Below are positions 1 to 13,200 of a stretch of 64,000 bases of DNA, piece after piece. The DNA is from Chamaea fasciata. Lineage: Eukaryota; Chordata; Aves; Passeriformes; Sylviidae. The position numbers and the translations under genes are program-made. The stretch spans positions 23,224,890 through 23,288,889 of the forward strand of contig JARCOQ010000006.1 in assembly GCA_029207755.1 (NCBI GenBank), read 5' to 3'. How positions within the stretch are numbered: position 1 is the stretch's first letter; each line of letters starts with the position of its first letter. The notes under the pieces were generated by a model. The model did not search any database. It saw only the letters and a program-made list of their open reading frames with translations, and was not told the origin of the DNA.

Positions 1-3000
1 GAGAATTCATATTTCCTGCCTGGCTACACAGGACATTGTGCAAAGAAATTACATAGAGGAAAAAAAATCCACCTTCTCACACAGTAGCCCATGAAAAGAC
101 AGGTGAACAAAAATGAAAACACAGGTATTGCTGGTCAGTCTTACAGTTCTGGGGAACCTATGTTTAAATAGTCGCAAATCCAATTAAGGTTTCAGGGTTA
201 ATAATCTGTAACCTAAGAACCAAACTCATAAATACTGTCATCTGAACTCTGTACAGATCAGTAAACCTCTCTTGCAGGGCAGTTCTGATCCAAAACATTG
301 CCTAAAGCTGGGGAACTTTAGGATTGAAGAAATGAACAAACCACAGATCACACTTCTGCTCTTTGGCATTGCACACCCTCCACCACAGAGCAGGGTTCTG
401 CTCTGCAGCAGCTTTTCCAAGAGGAACTCTGAAAGGAGCTTTGGCAGGGACACAGAATTGTGACAAAGTTCCAACCATAAAAAAACGCACATCTAGCTGT
501 TGCCTCATGCAGTGCTAAGCACATAGCATTGAAGAAAATAAAAATAAAATAATCGAGAAAAACAAAGCAAATAAAATCCCCTCCAAAAAAGAGCACAAGA
601 GATCAAGTGCACATGACTGATGGCAGAGTAGTATTGGAAACTGGATGGAACATAAAGGCATGGCTAGACAAAACCCCACTATCGGCTGAAAATTCATTAG
701 AACATCTGTTTGAGAAGTGTAATAAGTCAGCTGAGACTCCACTATCTTCAGGCAGGGAAGAGCCAAATCTTTATTTTCACAACTCATTTTATACAGTTTT
801 TACAGACCTCGTCTGCAACTTTAATTGGTTAATAGCTTTCTTGCCAATTACTCTATTGGTTAGTAAAAGGTATTTTATGTGTCTATCAAACCTCTCTATT
901 CTTGTATTGTTTACATACTTTCTTTACTGATTCTCATGGGAACTTGCAAATTGCTTAACTACACTTAGAAGAGATGTAGGCTAGCTATTAATTTAATAGA
1001 GCAGGCCTGATTTTATGAGGCCTTTCTTTTATAATTCTTCTACCTGTCATGACAAAGAACAACAAACTAATGTACATTACAAGGCCACAGACAGATTGCT
1101 TTTCATATAACACAGCTGTTGGCAGCCACTACGAACACATCTGTATTAAGAGTATGTTTGCCTTGATGCTTTGAATCTGTTCTTATTTCTTCTCTACTTC
1201 CAAGCCCACAGGACTTGGTTTTAAGCAGTTTCCCCTTGTTTCCTTGTATATTTTTTCTTTTTAAAGGTTATATCTCCTTGCAGACATACGTAAATCACTA
1301 CAATTTTTAATAAGGCCTTTTATCACACAGACCACTGAGCAGGTTTGTGCCTGAGACACAGCATGTAGGTCACATAATTAACCATTTATTATGCAGCCAA
1401 CATAACCTTCGAAATTTCACTTGTGTTTTCTTTGATAGTTTGAAAATTAAAAAAAACTATCATATTATTTTATGTTTTGGAAGATCAATTATCATAACAT
1501 ATTATCTTTCTATTCTGAGGAAGAAATACGCTCCAGTATATTTGCCTGCTACATAGCAAGAAAGATTACATTGATTTCAGATAAAAATACTGGAGAAGAT
1601 CAAAGATAGAGTAACAAGAGAAAAAAAAGAACTTATGCAATTAATGAACAAGCACTTTCATTTAATTGACACGAAGAGACTGCAGTGCATCTACTTTCTC
1701 ACAGAAATACTCCCAGATGTCACATAAAAGTTTTTAGCTACAAAAAAATTCAAAATGCCTTATCAAAAACATACTAGTAAGACTTTTCAACATCTCCAGC
1801 TTCCTGTTGCAGTTCATCTTGTATTACTTGAATTACTGAAAATGCACACGAAAAACAAAAATAGCACAGAAATACTCATGTCACAACAGAATTCAGAAAT
1901 CACTAATAAATGCTATTTCAGGCAGATGATTATAAACTAAACTCCCCCAGAATTAAATATGGGGACTTTACAAATACTATAAAATAACCTTTATAATAAA
2001 TTACATCTTTAGAGGAGGTCAGTATCAAATTTTCTGCTCTCGCAGCCCCTTATTCATTCTCCAAGCCACTACAGTCTCATTTTTCCAGACCTGCAGACTT
2101 CAATGTGTAGGATGACAAAAAGTCCCTCTCTTCTTTTGAGCTTAATACTTCTGTCTCAGTGGTTCCCCCTGGCTTACAGCCAGAGGTCAAATCTGCTCTA
2201 TCAAGGCAAGAAAATGTTGCAGGAACATTGTGCTGGTTCAAGACTTTTTAAAATCCAGTCATCCGAGCAAAAAATAAAATGGACACTACTACTCTCTACT
2301 AACACCCCCTTCTGAAGAAGAAATTAAAATCACATTCTTTCCCCCAGTCTTCACAGCCCAAACAGGTTTTCACTTTAGATGCTTTAGAGATAGCTTGACT
2401 TCAGATCCTAAAAGGATGGGTTTATGCACTTTGCTTTGAGCTAAGGCTGGTTAGGTCTTTTTTTTAATGTAGTGAAATAAAATCTGTGCTTCCTCATTTG
2501 AGAAAAAGCAGTCATATTTTTCACTAGAAACTAATAAAGGACGTTCAAATTCAGGTCTATCTTGCAGAGTAACTGAGCTGTTAGGATAACTCAAGCAGAT
2601 TTCACTATTCACTCACATACATGACCCCAACAAACATACATATATGCTTTGTCAGAAGAGACAAGCCCTGCAGGAGTTTACAGAGCATAAAAGAATGTGT
2701 GCATTTATTTCTTTAAAACTAATGCTCTGCACTTGTTAACTTTAACCTTAAATGCTGTGCTTTCCCAATGCAGGCTGTTCTTCAGGCTGACAGATCTAAG
2801 TGCTTCTAGTGCCACCACAGCAGTACTTTATTTAGTACAGTGGTGCATAATTTCAAAGGGAATAATCAAATCTTAAAAATCCCATCAAAATGCACAAAGA
2901 AACAAAAAACCCCTGAGGAGCTCCCAACCTTTAAGTGAACTCTTCAGCTTATGAATCAATGGAGAAAAACCTTCCAGCTTCACTAAAGTCAGAATTTCAT

Positions 3001-6000
3001 GTCTCTTTAGAAGCAACATTATTACAAGTAATTTGATTTCTGCAGAAATTATGTTTACAACAGGATCCAAACTCAATGAAGTTAAATCACTATTCATCAA
3101 TTCCCACTTTTCAAAAAAGACTCAAATCAGCATGAATCCAGAGTCCAAAAATCTTGAGCCCTGCTGGACCTCCTACATTTGAGGACCCATTTACTGTTTC
3201 GCTGTCTCCTTGAAGCACCATGGAGTCATCATTTCCAAACATATGGAATAATGCATAACTGTGCAACATGGCACTATGATGGATGGAACATCTCACACTT
3301 TTACATCTCTTAAGAGATAAATATTATCCCTTTTCTCTTGGATGAAATGCAGAAAATTTTGACAAAGAAAACTTCTCATTTTTTTTAAATTGAAATTTAG
3401 AAATAGAACTAAAAATAAATATATATGGTGGCTAGAGCTATCTAAATATTGCTCTGTCATTCAACTCAATGTTCCACTTCAATTGCTTTATAAATGAACT
3501 TCCTCCATACATGCACCTTTTAGCTAGTCCACGACAGACAAACAACTCACCAAGTTTGTATCATGCTGGTTTCAAAACGTGTATGTGCAATATATAACAT
3601 AAATAAATACACATATCTTTATATACACATAAATACAAACAGCACTTTTTTTTCATTAAAAATCCATGCCATGGAATGGTAAACACTGTAACATTTCAAA
3701 CTAGAACAAGCTATTTCCCTGAGCTGCCCTAAACTGGCAAGGTAATGTAAATAATTGAAGAGAAATACAAAAATATCCGTCAGTTCATTTTGTAGCAATA
3801 TGATGAACAGACATTCAAGAGGCAATTCACAATCCACAGGCCATTCTATAGCTGAAGTTGACAGAAGCTACATAGATTGTTTTGGAGGTGAAATAGTTGG
3901 TCTCAAGTGGGGAGTTTGAAGGGTTGCAAGCTGTGATTACCTCTGCACTAGCAGAGATGCTGGTGAGCTGACAGTGAGGTCTGCCAGCAGTATCAGCCCA
4001 GGCCGTGCTGAACTGGGAGCTGCTTGCTGACAGAATCCATTGCTCTGCAGAACAGCCACAGAAAATTTTTGCCTGTGGCACATGAGTATGATGAGCTGCT
4101 GCTTCTCCCAGTTTCTGTCCATTCCTGAGGGTTCCTTCAACAACCACACACAAAGTACTGCTGGCCCATGAAAGGTTTACTGTGTTGCACCATAAAACAG
4201 TAAATAAACTGTGATTTAAAACTACTAAAATAAGCAACATTAAAATATTAGAAAGTGAAGATTCTTCAAAAAAAAAAATTGCTTAGATCAGCAGCCTGGG
4301 GTGTTCTGTGTTCTACTGAACCACCACAGTTTGTTATATGGTTGTACACAGCAAGATGCTGTACACAGACTCCAGCCAAGAAAAACTGGACTGTGCACCT
4401 CCATGAGAAAAGTACTGAAGATGACACTGGCACTTTGACCTAGTGAAGCAATAGGAACTACCACCATGGAAGAAAAAACATCATTTAAAAAACCAAAATT
4501 AAAAAATAGGTATATTCATATTTTCTCAAACATAGCCAGCACTTCCTAGTATCCCATGCCTGAGAGGCCACAGCAGCACACTGGGTGTCCCACAGTTGCA
4601 ATTCCAGAGGCAAGGCAGCCTCCAGTGTCACTTCACCTGACTGGCAACCAGGGAAGCTGCCTCCCCACAAGGACAGTAATCACTGGCATGCACCTAAACT
4701 GTCCACACAACCTGGCCACTCATGGCAAAGGCAGTAATTGTTCCAAGGGCAAAGCATGACCCACACAGCTCCCACCTGCATGATTCAACCTCCTGTAACG
4801 CATTTGGCATCTATGTTCTTACTACCCCGACAATAATTCCTGGTCAAAACATCTGTGGCAGACACAGACACTGTCAATACTAGAACTTTACTGGCCATGA
4901 AGATATTTTGTTTTGATTTGAAACAAAGGTGTTCCTAGGATTTATCTTCTCTTTTCCCAATCCTGCAGAAATCTCACAGCGCAGTGCATACCTTCTGTAC
5001 AGTGTATCTTAACAAAACAAATCCTGATAATGCCCCCAAATTCAAGACCTAATTCTTGCATTACAAACCTGGTAAAAAACGGTAAATATTCAAGCAGCTT
5101 CCATTCTCTTTCACATGAGGAATGGCTTTGTGATGTGTTTTTCTAAGGGAGACTACAAGTAAAATCTCTCCTCTACATGCCTCCTACTGTTTAGGCACTC
5201 ATGTCCTGATTGTGCATATTAGGTTCACAGCTAATTAGATCCCAGAGATATATTGGATTCCTAGGAATGAAAGACATGTAATATTTTGAAGGATCTCATT
5301 ATATTCTTGAATGGCTTGAAAAATTAAGCTACATTATCCCAGATATTTATATTTTACATGTAATATAACAAAAACCACACTGTAACTCTGTATGTCCTTA
5401 TAAAGTAAATCCATGAGATTTGAAAAAATGCTACATCTCCCTCTGCCCTGAACTCATCTTCATACTTGATTAAACAAGACTCCATTTAGGAACAAGGTGG
5501 AAGCAAATATCCTCTAGATGGAAATTTGTATTATGAGGTACATCACATCACAATATTAGCAGTTTTTACCTAATGATACAACAGATGTCAATACTAATAA
5601 CTACCATACACAGAGATAAATAAGCAAACACATTCTCTGAAAGGTCTAATGCGCTATATGAAAAAGACTATTTAAAAAATAAATCATTGAGGATATGTAA
5701 TTTTAGTGCTTTAGTTGGCTATTTGTAGAACTGCTCTTGAAGTAGAACATTTTCAAGCACCTCTATCATTTTTACCTGCAGCATCTCTACAGATGGGAGG
5801 GTGCCTTAATGCTGCTAATGGGAAACAGCCAAATTCAGAAACAACAAACCAGTTTAGAAACAGCCATCCCATCACTCACCATTGCTACCCAGGAGCTGCA
5901 AAGGTGGAATGGTGAATTACAGTTGAATCAGTTTGTTAGTAAGACTAGCCACGGCAGAAAAAGCCCCCACAAAAAACACTTCAGAATAAACTTGAAATTA

Positions 6001-9000
6001 ATACATGGGTTTATATATTGTGGCTCCCTTTTAAGAGTAAAGGAATGGGTACAAGATTTTTCTAGTGCTATTTCCTAGGGAATGAAAACAAAAGATTGTT
6101 TTGAAAGAAATAAATTACTAATCAAAAACCAAGCCAAAATACCACTTTAGAAGAGAAACTGTTGAAGATACCCCATTTCTCCTTTAGATTTAATCTACTT
6201 TTGTAAAGAGACTTAAGAAGGAATAAACTCCTCAAATTTAATTAATTGAAATTAATTGAATTGAGGCTTTCTGCAGCATTTTGTGAGCTCATGAGAAGAC
6301 TGTAATGCAGCCTGAGGTGTACTGCTGGAAAATGCTGAATACTCCCTGCTTGCACCAAGAATTTTAGAAGCTACTCTGACTGTATGAAAAGAATAATTTC
6401 TTGGGATTGCTGGACATGGCAAAAGCTCCTCTCAGACTAAATTCATCTCCATCCCCAAGGATACATGTTGATTATTTACACATGATCCTGTGTCTAGGCA
6501 GTCCTGTATTTGCTTCTGGAAAAGACCAGAAGGAAGAAAAAACACAATGCCTCAAACACATACACCTGCTTCAATAATAAGAAAAGCAGCCAAGATATGA
6601 ATATTAAATCTCTGGGGAACACATAGTATTTTGTAAAATTATTTTGACAGTGCTTAGGCAGATTATACTGATTTACAGGCCACTTTCACAACAGCCACAA
6701 GTCAGCTTACCAAAGGCCATCTGGTTAAACCCTAAAGCCCAGGTAATCCATAGAAATTCATTGCCAACTTGCTTTCCATGTCTCTAAATGTGTTTCCATT
6801 CACCTACATGTGAATCATTAATTTAAATACCTGTTATCAACATCTCCTGATGCTCTCTCTCTTAGATAAACTCTCATTGTCTTCCTTTGAGATCCAGAGC
6901 ATTTACTGATTTCTAAAGTAGAAAACTGTCTTTTGGAGTAAATGCCTAGGACTTCCAAAGGTTTTAATACATTCTTCCCATTCTTAGACAACAGCACATT
7001 GCTAAAACTGCTCCAAATTGGTGAGGCTCAAAAAGTGAAGCATTGCTGAGCAGACTAATATGGATAAGGAATTTGAAAATCTGTGCTTGAAGACAAAAGG
7101 AGAGAATAAAGGCATGTCCAAATGTCAGGCCAAACAGGCCAATCTGGAAAAGGTTTTAGAGAAAATCAGTCACATGGGCTTTCCATTTTTCATCCATTCC
7201 TAGGTACAGTGACAGGATTTCCAGGAGGATCCATTTCTATATATGGACATAAGAAAAAAATTAGCACCTTTAGCACGTTTTTACATAGAGACATTGTATT
7301 TTATAACAATGAAAAAAAAAAGACAACCCAGAAGAATTTACAGTCTGGGATTGGTAAAAGCATCTTTTTCCTTCCTTGAAACTCAATTAGGGAGGCACAC
7401 ATTGCTCTATAAATTAACCAGGAAGGTTATGATCTGTCTCCTGAGAAGCACCAATTCAAAACTCATTTCTAGTAGCGCATGTTCCACATACAGAATTAGG
7501 ATCCCCATCAAGCACAATGAGCCATCTCTTCAAGAGATTTCTACCAAAAGGAAGTACTGGAATCAAGAAGCTGGATGTAATAATTCTCCTCTTTCCACTT
7601 CTCCTTTATGACCTTCTGCAGACAATCTGACTGAGACACCACGGATACGAAACTATGAACTGCATCTTTTAAGCACATGATACATAGAGAAACATTTGTT
7701 CTTTACTGACAATTATGAATGCTTGAATGTGTTGCTGCATAAGTCACTTTTCTTACAACAATTACATGAATTATATTCCATGCTTTTCCCAAAACGGGCA
7801 TTTTTGTGGCACTTCAATCTTAGTAGAAGTTGACACAGGCGAAAGACAACTACTACAGTTTTCCACAAGGTGGCACGATTCCCTTTATGAAATACAGCAC
7901 CAAACATGCCCTAGAGAAGCTGTTTTTTCCACAAATGTACTGCCCACTGTCATGAATAGCTTTAAGATCTTTAATGAGCTAAAAAAACTTCCTTCTCTTG
8001 TGATGAAATGATGAAAAAGTATTTATCTGTGCTTGCTGCCACACAAAAGCGAGTTTCAATCAAAGAGAGTTAAGGCACATAATATGGCAGGGGAGAGCCT
8101 GAAGGGCTAAAAATATCTGATTTTTCCAAGTCATCAATTTCAAATCCTATCAGACTTCTTTCAGGTTCTCAATATTTGGGGTAAAATGGACTAGCAAGGA
8201 ATCCACCTACCACATACCCCTCCCATCCATGTGAGAAATAAAGATCCCAGAGCATTTTCCACAGGTGAAGATTTTCCCTGCTGTTTTTGGACCACCTCCC
8301 ATTCCTGTGACATATGGCCATAACTTGCCCTGTCCTTGGGGCAGAGTCAGATGCACTGGGCAGCTCTGCCCTCAGCCTCTGCTGATGCAAATCAAATACC
8401 ATAAGGCCCATCATGAAAGGAACAACTCTATCATTCTCAGGACTGGAACCTAATGCTCCTCACTCCTTCAACTCCTTTTACTGTGCTCAGAATTTAGTGC
8501 TTGTCATTGTAATAAGCACAGCTGAAACCCTTGCTTTTAAACTACCAGCAGGCCAAGCAAAGTATGACCATTTACATCTGATTTAAACATCACAAGCAAA
8601 ATAATCAAGATGACAAAGAAAATTTAGTGCCCTGATCAGTCTGTTTTCTCTCTCAAAATATATCATTAATGCTATTAAAATTATCAACTCTGTTGCATAC
8701 ATATTTGTTACTGCAAATAAGTAGCTTCTGACCCCGTCAGTTGCTGCAGCTGTATGGCACAGCCAAAATACCTTTTTAAATTACTTGGATTTTCAATTCT
8801 AGAGAATCATATACACCCTTAACAGTAAAAATGTAAAATTATCAACAAGACAAATCTGGAGATAGATAGGCAAGCATTCAAAACTTTCTGCTGCTCCTTT
8901 CTCCTCAAAACCCTTAGATTACAATAGTAAAAACTCTGATTTAATTATGGTGCTTCATCACATAATGGTCTAATTTTTCTCTAAAAACTGCATCCTCAAA

Positions 9001-9506
9001 GTAGGTTGCATTCTCTCTTCCAAAACATGAAGTTTCTTGTTCTAAAAGGTAACCTCCTCGTTAGGAGGTGTAAGTTGAAGCAGACATATAAAAAAGGAAG
9101 AGTACTTTAAAAAAGGACAAACCTAAAAACAAAGAGCAAATTCTATCACTGAATGCCCTGCAAGCCAACCAGAGAGAATAAAAAACAGAGCCCTCTCTCA
9201 CACAGACACTCACTTAGTTGTGCAAGAGGAGTTATTGCAGTTGGACAGTAGAATCTTGAGCTCTAAAATCCAATTTCCCAGCTTATGTGATTTCAAAATA
9301 AGTCACACTTTCCTGACCCAACTGAATGAAGCTTTAGATCTGCAAATTCCTTTGATGGAATTAGTCTTGCATGGTCAATCCACATTGTGCCAAGAGGAGG
9401 GGGACACTGAATTTCAAAACCTTAGGAGACATTCTGCACCTTGCAGGTTTATGCTTACAAGTGCTAGATTTTTAATTGCTCTATCATTGTGGATCTTCAT
9501 ACAGAC
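1..9506 (-). other. APBB2: APBB2 intron downstream of the acidic exon (incomplete)
   Basis: AT-rich intronic sequence with stops in every frame at short intervals. All ORFs here are under about 140 codons and none resembles a known protein. I see short A and T runs (for example 7311-7321) but no recognisable LINE, LTR or exon. The expected first-PTB exon is not found, so this intron is longer than 9.5 kb. Confidence 0.85.
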
Positions 9507-9567
9507 CTTGGCTTCTGGATCACTGTTGATGCTGCAAGAATCGTCATCATCAGATTGTGGACCATTT
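9507..9567 (-). CDS. APBB2: APBB2 acidic exon (residues 393-412), last exon in the window
   Basis: This 61-nt exon completes Arg 392 and codes NGPQSDDDDSCSINSDPEAK. The DDDD run (398-401) and the following Ser/Asp-rich segment form a short acidic linker directly before the first PTB domain in the family. The acceptor is CCTATGTCACAG|A at 9568; the donor AAG|GTCTGT begins at 9506 and leaves phase 0. In known APBB2 the next residues begin the first PTB domain (Cys-Phe-Ala-Val...); I searched the remaining 9.5 kb by eye on the minus strand and did not find that exon, so it is presumably outside the window. Confidence 0.95.
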
Positions 9568-9689
9568 CTGTGACATAGGGGAAAAAAGAAAAGACAAAAA
9601 AACAAAATCACTCTTCAAATCACATGAAAATTACAGCACAACACAGAAGGGAGTTGGCCATTTCCCTGAGACTTCTGAAGTCATTGTAC
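9568..9689 (-). other. APBB2: APBB2 122-bp intron
   Basis: Compact GT-AG intron between the 86-nt and 61-nt exons (donor GTACAA, acceptor GTCACAG). Its 3' part is pyrimidine-rich, a run of T and C on the minus strand (about 9580-9602), then CCCCTATGTCACAG. Confidence 0.93.
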
Positions 9690-9775
9690 CTGAGCTTCAA
9701 AGAGGCATAGCGTAATGTTGCTCCTTCAAACTCTTTCAGACTTGGGTCTGGGTTCACAGTGGCTGCATGCAGGTC
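9690..9775 (-). CDS. APBB2: APBB2 exon encoding residues 364-391 and part of 392
   Basis: This 86-nt exon encodes DLHAATVNPDPSLKEFEGAT (364-383), then LRYASLKL and the first two bases of Arg 392, a very conserved FE65-family stretch just upstream of the first PTB domain. The acceptor is CTCTATCTCTAG, ending at 9776, and the donor is CTCAG|GTACAA at 9689. The exon starts in phase 0 and ends in phase 2; the next exon supplies the A that completes AGA (Arg). It lies 436 bp from the 21-codon exon and 122 bp from the acidic exon. Several GAACCC-like and intron ORFs overlapping it are spurious. Confidence 0.96.
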
Positions 9776-10211
9776 CTAGAGATAGAGGCAGTGCTATTAG
9801 TATAGTTTTAACACTATTAGAATAGTATCAAGTACACCATCATGTTATTTCTTATCTCAAAGGGAAATTAAATCCTCCCTGCAAAGAAGCGATAGTATTT
9901 CTGGCTGAAGTTGAGAAGAGGCATGCATATATATAGATATATATTTCTCAAGCTGCATTTCATTCAGTGCAGGCATCTTATTTGTTATATCATGGCAGTT
10001 GCCCTGCTAGTTTAGACTGAATCCATTCCAAGTGGAAAGATCAGAAGAGGCAGCATGTTTGTGAGCTAGACTTCCCTAGCAGTACCCCCACTCACTTTGG
10101 CCTAGGTTATGAATGACATTCATGGAAAAAATAAAAGGGGAAAACAGCCACTGCCATGCAAAAAACAAGGGTAATAGTAGTAAAGGTTCTAAAATCTGAC
10201 AATATACTTGC
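9776..10211 (-). other. APBB2: APBB2 436-bp GC-AG intron
   Basis: The intron starts GCAAGT at 10211 on the minus strand and ends CTCTATCTCTAG at 9776. Both flanking exons are fixed by protein homology and phase, so the GC donor is not an artefact of exon choice. It contains a short AT dinucleotide-rich tract near 9927-9945 and no other recognisable element. Confidence 0.9.
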
Positions 10212-10274
10212 CTTCCAAATGTCACTATTAATCTTTCCCCCATTCAGTACAGCAAAATCACTCCATGGCTGTTT
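10212..10274 (-). CDS. APBB2: APBB2 21-codon in-frame exon (residues 343-363)
   Basis: This exon is exactly 63 nt, phase 0 at both ends, and encodes KQPWSDFAVLNGGKINSDIW followed by Lys, matching the linker that follows the WW domain in APBB2. It is too short to show as an ORF; I found it by looking for the family sequence between the WW and DLHAAT exons. The acceptor is GTCTAG|AAACAG at 10275. The donor reads TGGAAG|GCAAGT, so the intron begins GC rather than GT; apart from that C, the site matches the U1 consensus perfectly. Because the exon is a multiple of three with phase 0 borders, skipping it would remove 21 residues without changing frame, so it may be alternatively used. Confidence 0.94.
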
Positions 10275-13200
10275 CTAGACACATAATTATTCACACAGGA
10301 AGAAGCACATTGATAAAAAAAAAAAAAAGAAAAAAAAAGAAAAAGAAAAAAAAAACACAAGACACTGTTGTTAGCATTGATATTTACAGGATGGGTTAGG
10401 GAACAGATCACCTCAAACTTCAACTACTTACTCCACTATACCATGGCATTTGGAGGAAAGGGAAGAGAAGACATGCCTCTAACAGTTACTTACCAAAACA
10501 AATGATTGAAACAAGGAAAGTTAATATAAATTAGGAACAGACAATGAAATTACTCTTTAACTATGGTCTTAAAAGCAAGCAAAATGAATCTGAATATGAA
10601 TGTTGGCCACAGCTGCTACAGCCTTTCATCAACAGCGATTAAGGGGAAAAATTAGGATTTCCATTTGATTGGCACTTTTGTTAAAAGACCCTAATGGTAC
10701 TGGAACTAGAAATACTGAAACAAAAAATATATACAAGGATAAGATACATACAAGGAAAAAATCAAGTATTTCTAGAGAGAAAGCACAAGAAAAGGGCAAG
10801 GAAGGGAAGGAGGATTAGTAAGGAGTGCAGAGAGTTCTTGCTGAAAAAGTCTAGCAGCTTTTTTAAAAAACAACCGCAAACCAAACAAAGCACCCACCCT
10901 CTCATTGTCCATTCAAGTTTCTCAAAAATTTTCAGAGGTGTTCAGTGGCTCAATCAAGCAAGTAGCAGTGTGTTTAGCACTAAGCAACCTGAGGTTCAGG
11001 CTTTTCTGTAAAGCTTGAGAGGTACAGTTGATGCTGGAGTGCCTCTCTCCTCTGTTTCACCAAGACAGAATACCCACAGTCCTCAGTAAAAGCCGGGAGA
11101 TTTGATTGCTGGGAGACTCAGAGCCACCTCTTTACAGCTTCACCAAATCAAGAGATCCTGAAATTAATTTCCCTTTTAAGATGAGCTCTGCTGGTCTGTC
11201 CAGCTCAGCTCCAAGGTGAAGTGGTACCCACTAATAAGGCCCAAATGTATTAATCTGCAGGATGGACTTCTCACCCCGGAAGCATTCTCAGTATATCCCC
11301 ACTGGAGGTATTATTTTGTGAGAAACAACTCCCAGGAGTAACCCTTTCCTAATGTGCCTTTGAACTAATTGAGTTGTTACCTTTTCCTCCCAAGCCTCTT
11401 CTCTTTAATTACTAGCTGTAAGTGGTTATGTTGCCTACAGAAGAACTTCTAGAGGTATTCAAGACCTGGGATGGGTTCGATTATAAAAAGACACATCTAC
11501 CATCACCAAATTCTGCTAGGATCTCAAAGAAGCTCTTACTGAAACTTAAGTACTACAGCCTTTTCTCTGCACAGGAAATGGGAAAGAGGCAACAAAATTC
11601 CTAAAATTTGGAAGAGAATGTTACAAAAGACAAGGTTTAAAAAGGAAGTAATTTGACAACACACAAGAGAAAAGAGGGATCTAAAACTAAGTCAAATTTA
11701 AACAGCTGTGCAAAACCAAAATACATTTTCATGCTTTTGAGGGGGAGGAAGGGAAGGAATGGTACAGGTTATTAATATTTAGCATTTATTAGCATTTTTG
11801 TTAAATCAGCAGGATTTTTGTATAATGCTTAGTCCATAATTGCTTTGGATTGAAATTTGATTCTCCTGTGAAAAAAAAAAATGCCTGCACTTCATGCAAA
11901 AGTAGGACATTTTCACATTATTTTCCTTTTTAAAACATTTTGCCATTTCTATGCACGACAACATCATTCTTCCCTACCCTTTTTTGTTTAATTCTGTGTT
12001 CAACAGTAATAACTGTTTTTCTTTATGCTAAATATCCAGAGTAAGCTACAACATAAAAATGGCTGACTTGATCTGTTCTTTGTTGACTGCTCTCAGCTGT
12101 GAGCCACATTCTACCAACTTCAGTATATTACATTATTTAAGAGACAGGGACACAATAAAATAAAATGAAGGAAAAAAAAGGAGGAAACAAGACAAAGGGT
12201 AAAAAGGTGTTACCCTGGGGGGTGGCAGGGGGGGTGGAAATGGTGTTTCTAAATGTTTGTTTGACAAACTCATAACCTGAGAGCCCAAATAAAATCATTT
12301 CAAGACTGGTACATGATGCTTTACAGACAAATGTAACTTAGATACAGTTTTCTAATGGAGTCATGGAAGCTAATTGGTTCATGCCAGTCTTCAATCCTAG
12401 ATTATACTCTTTCACCTGCCTAAAACCTGTATTTCTCCCAACCTTTTCAGAATGAAGCAATACAAGTCCAGCAGAGGGGATGAGCTAAACCAGCCCTCTC
12501 AAAACACATTATCTTGAAGTACAGGCTTCCAGTAGCAATGAGGAAACCAGCAGTACACAGTTCACCTGGGCCCAGCTTGGAGGTGGAAGTTCTCCACCAC
12601 AAGTGATGCTGCCAGTGGTAGTGCTGGGATAAAGGTATTTGGGAGCCCCTAGTCTAGACTGAATCCCCAATCTTCTGTGAAGTGTCAGATTGACCTTATC
12701 ACAGACACCTGTATTACCCTTGCCCAGGGAGGAGCACTTGGGTGTGCAGCAGTGCAGTTAACAGGAACTGAAACAAATATCGCCTGCCACTGACTCGAAG
12801 ATGATACAGTGCTGGCATGTACCAACTGCAGAGAGACTAAAACCCAAAAATTCACGATAGCTGACACTGTCAAATTGTTTCATTACCCCTATCTCTTAAA
12901 CACACACTAGGACTTATTTCTCTCTGACTGCTCCGCACTGGGGTTCTGTAAGCATTCTTCCTCCACTTCCCTTTAACAAAGCTTGGCATCTGTGGTTTCA
13001 AGAAACTCAAGATTTTTTCTAACAGTTCTCACTATAATTCCAGCTATGCCTGGAGCCTCTGAAGCTGTTTCAGTATTTGGAAGTGGACAAAATCCTGAGC
13101 CCAATTAATGCACTTGTGTCGAACTCCAATACTGTAATTCTGGTGATATTGTATTGGAATGCTATCTTAATGACCACTGAGTCAAAAAGCCAGTACTGCT

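Noticed and set aside
1..9506. Expected first-PTB exon of APBB2
   Set aside because: Searched by eye on the minus strand for the coding of the Cys-Phe-Ala-Val and Gly-Trp-Val-Glu-Met segments and not found; probably outside the window.
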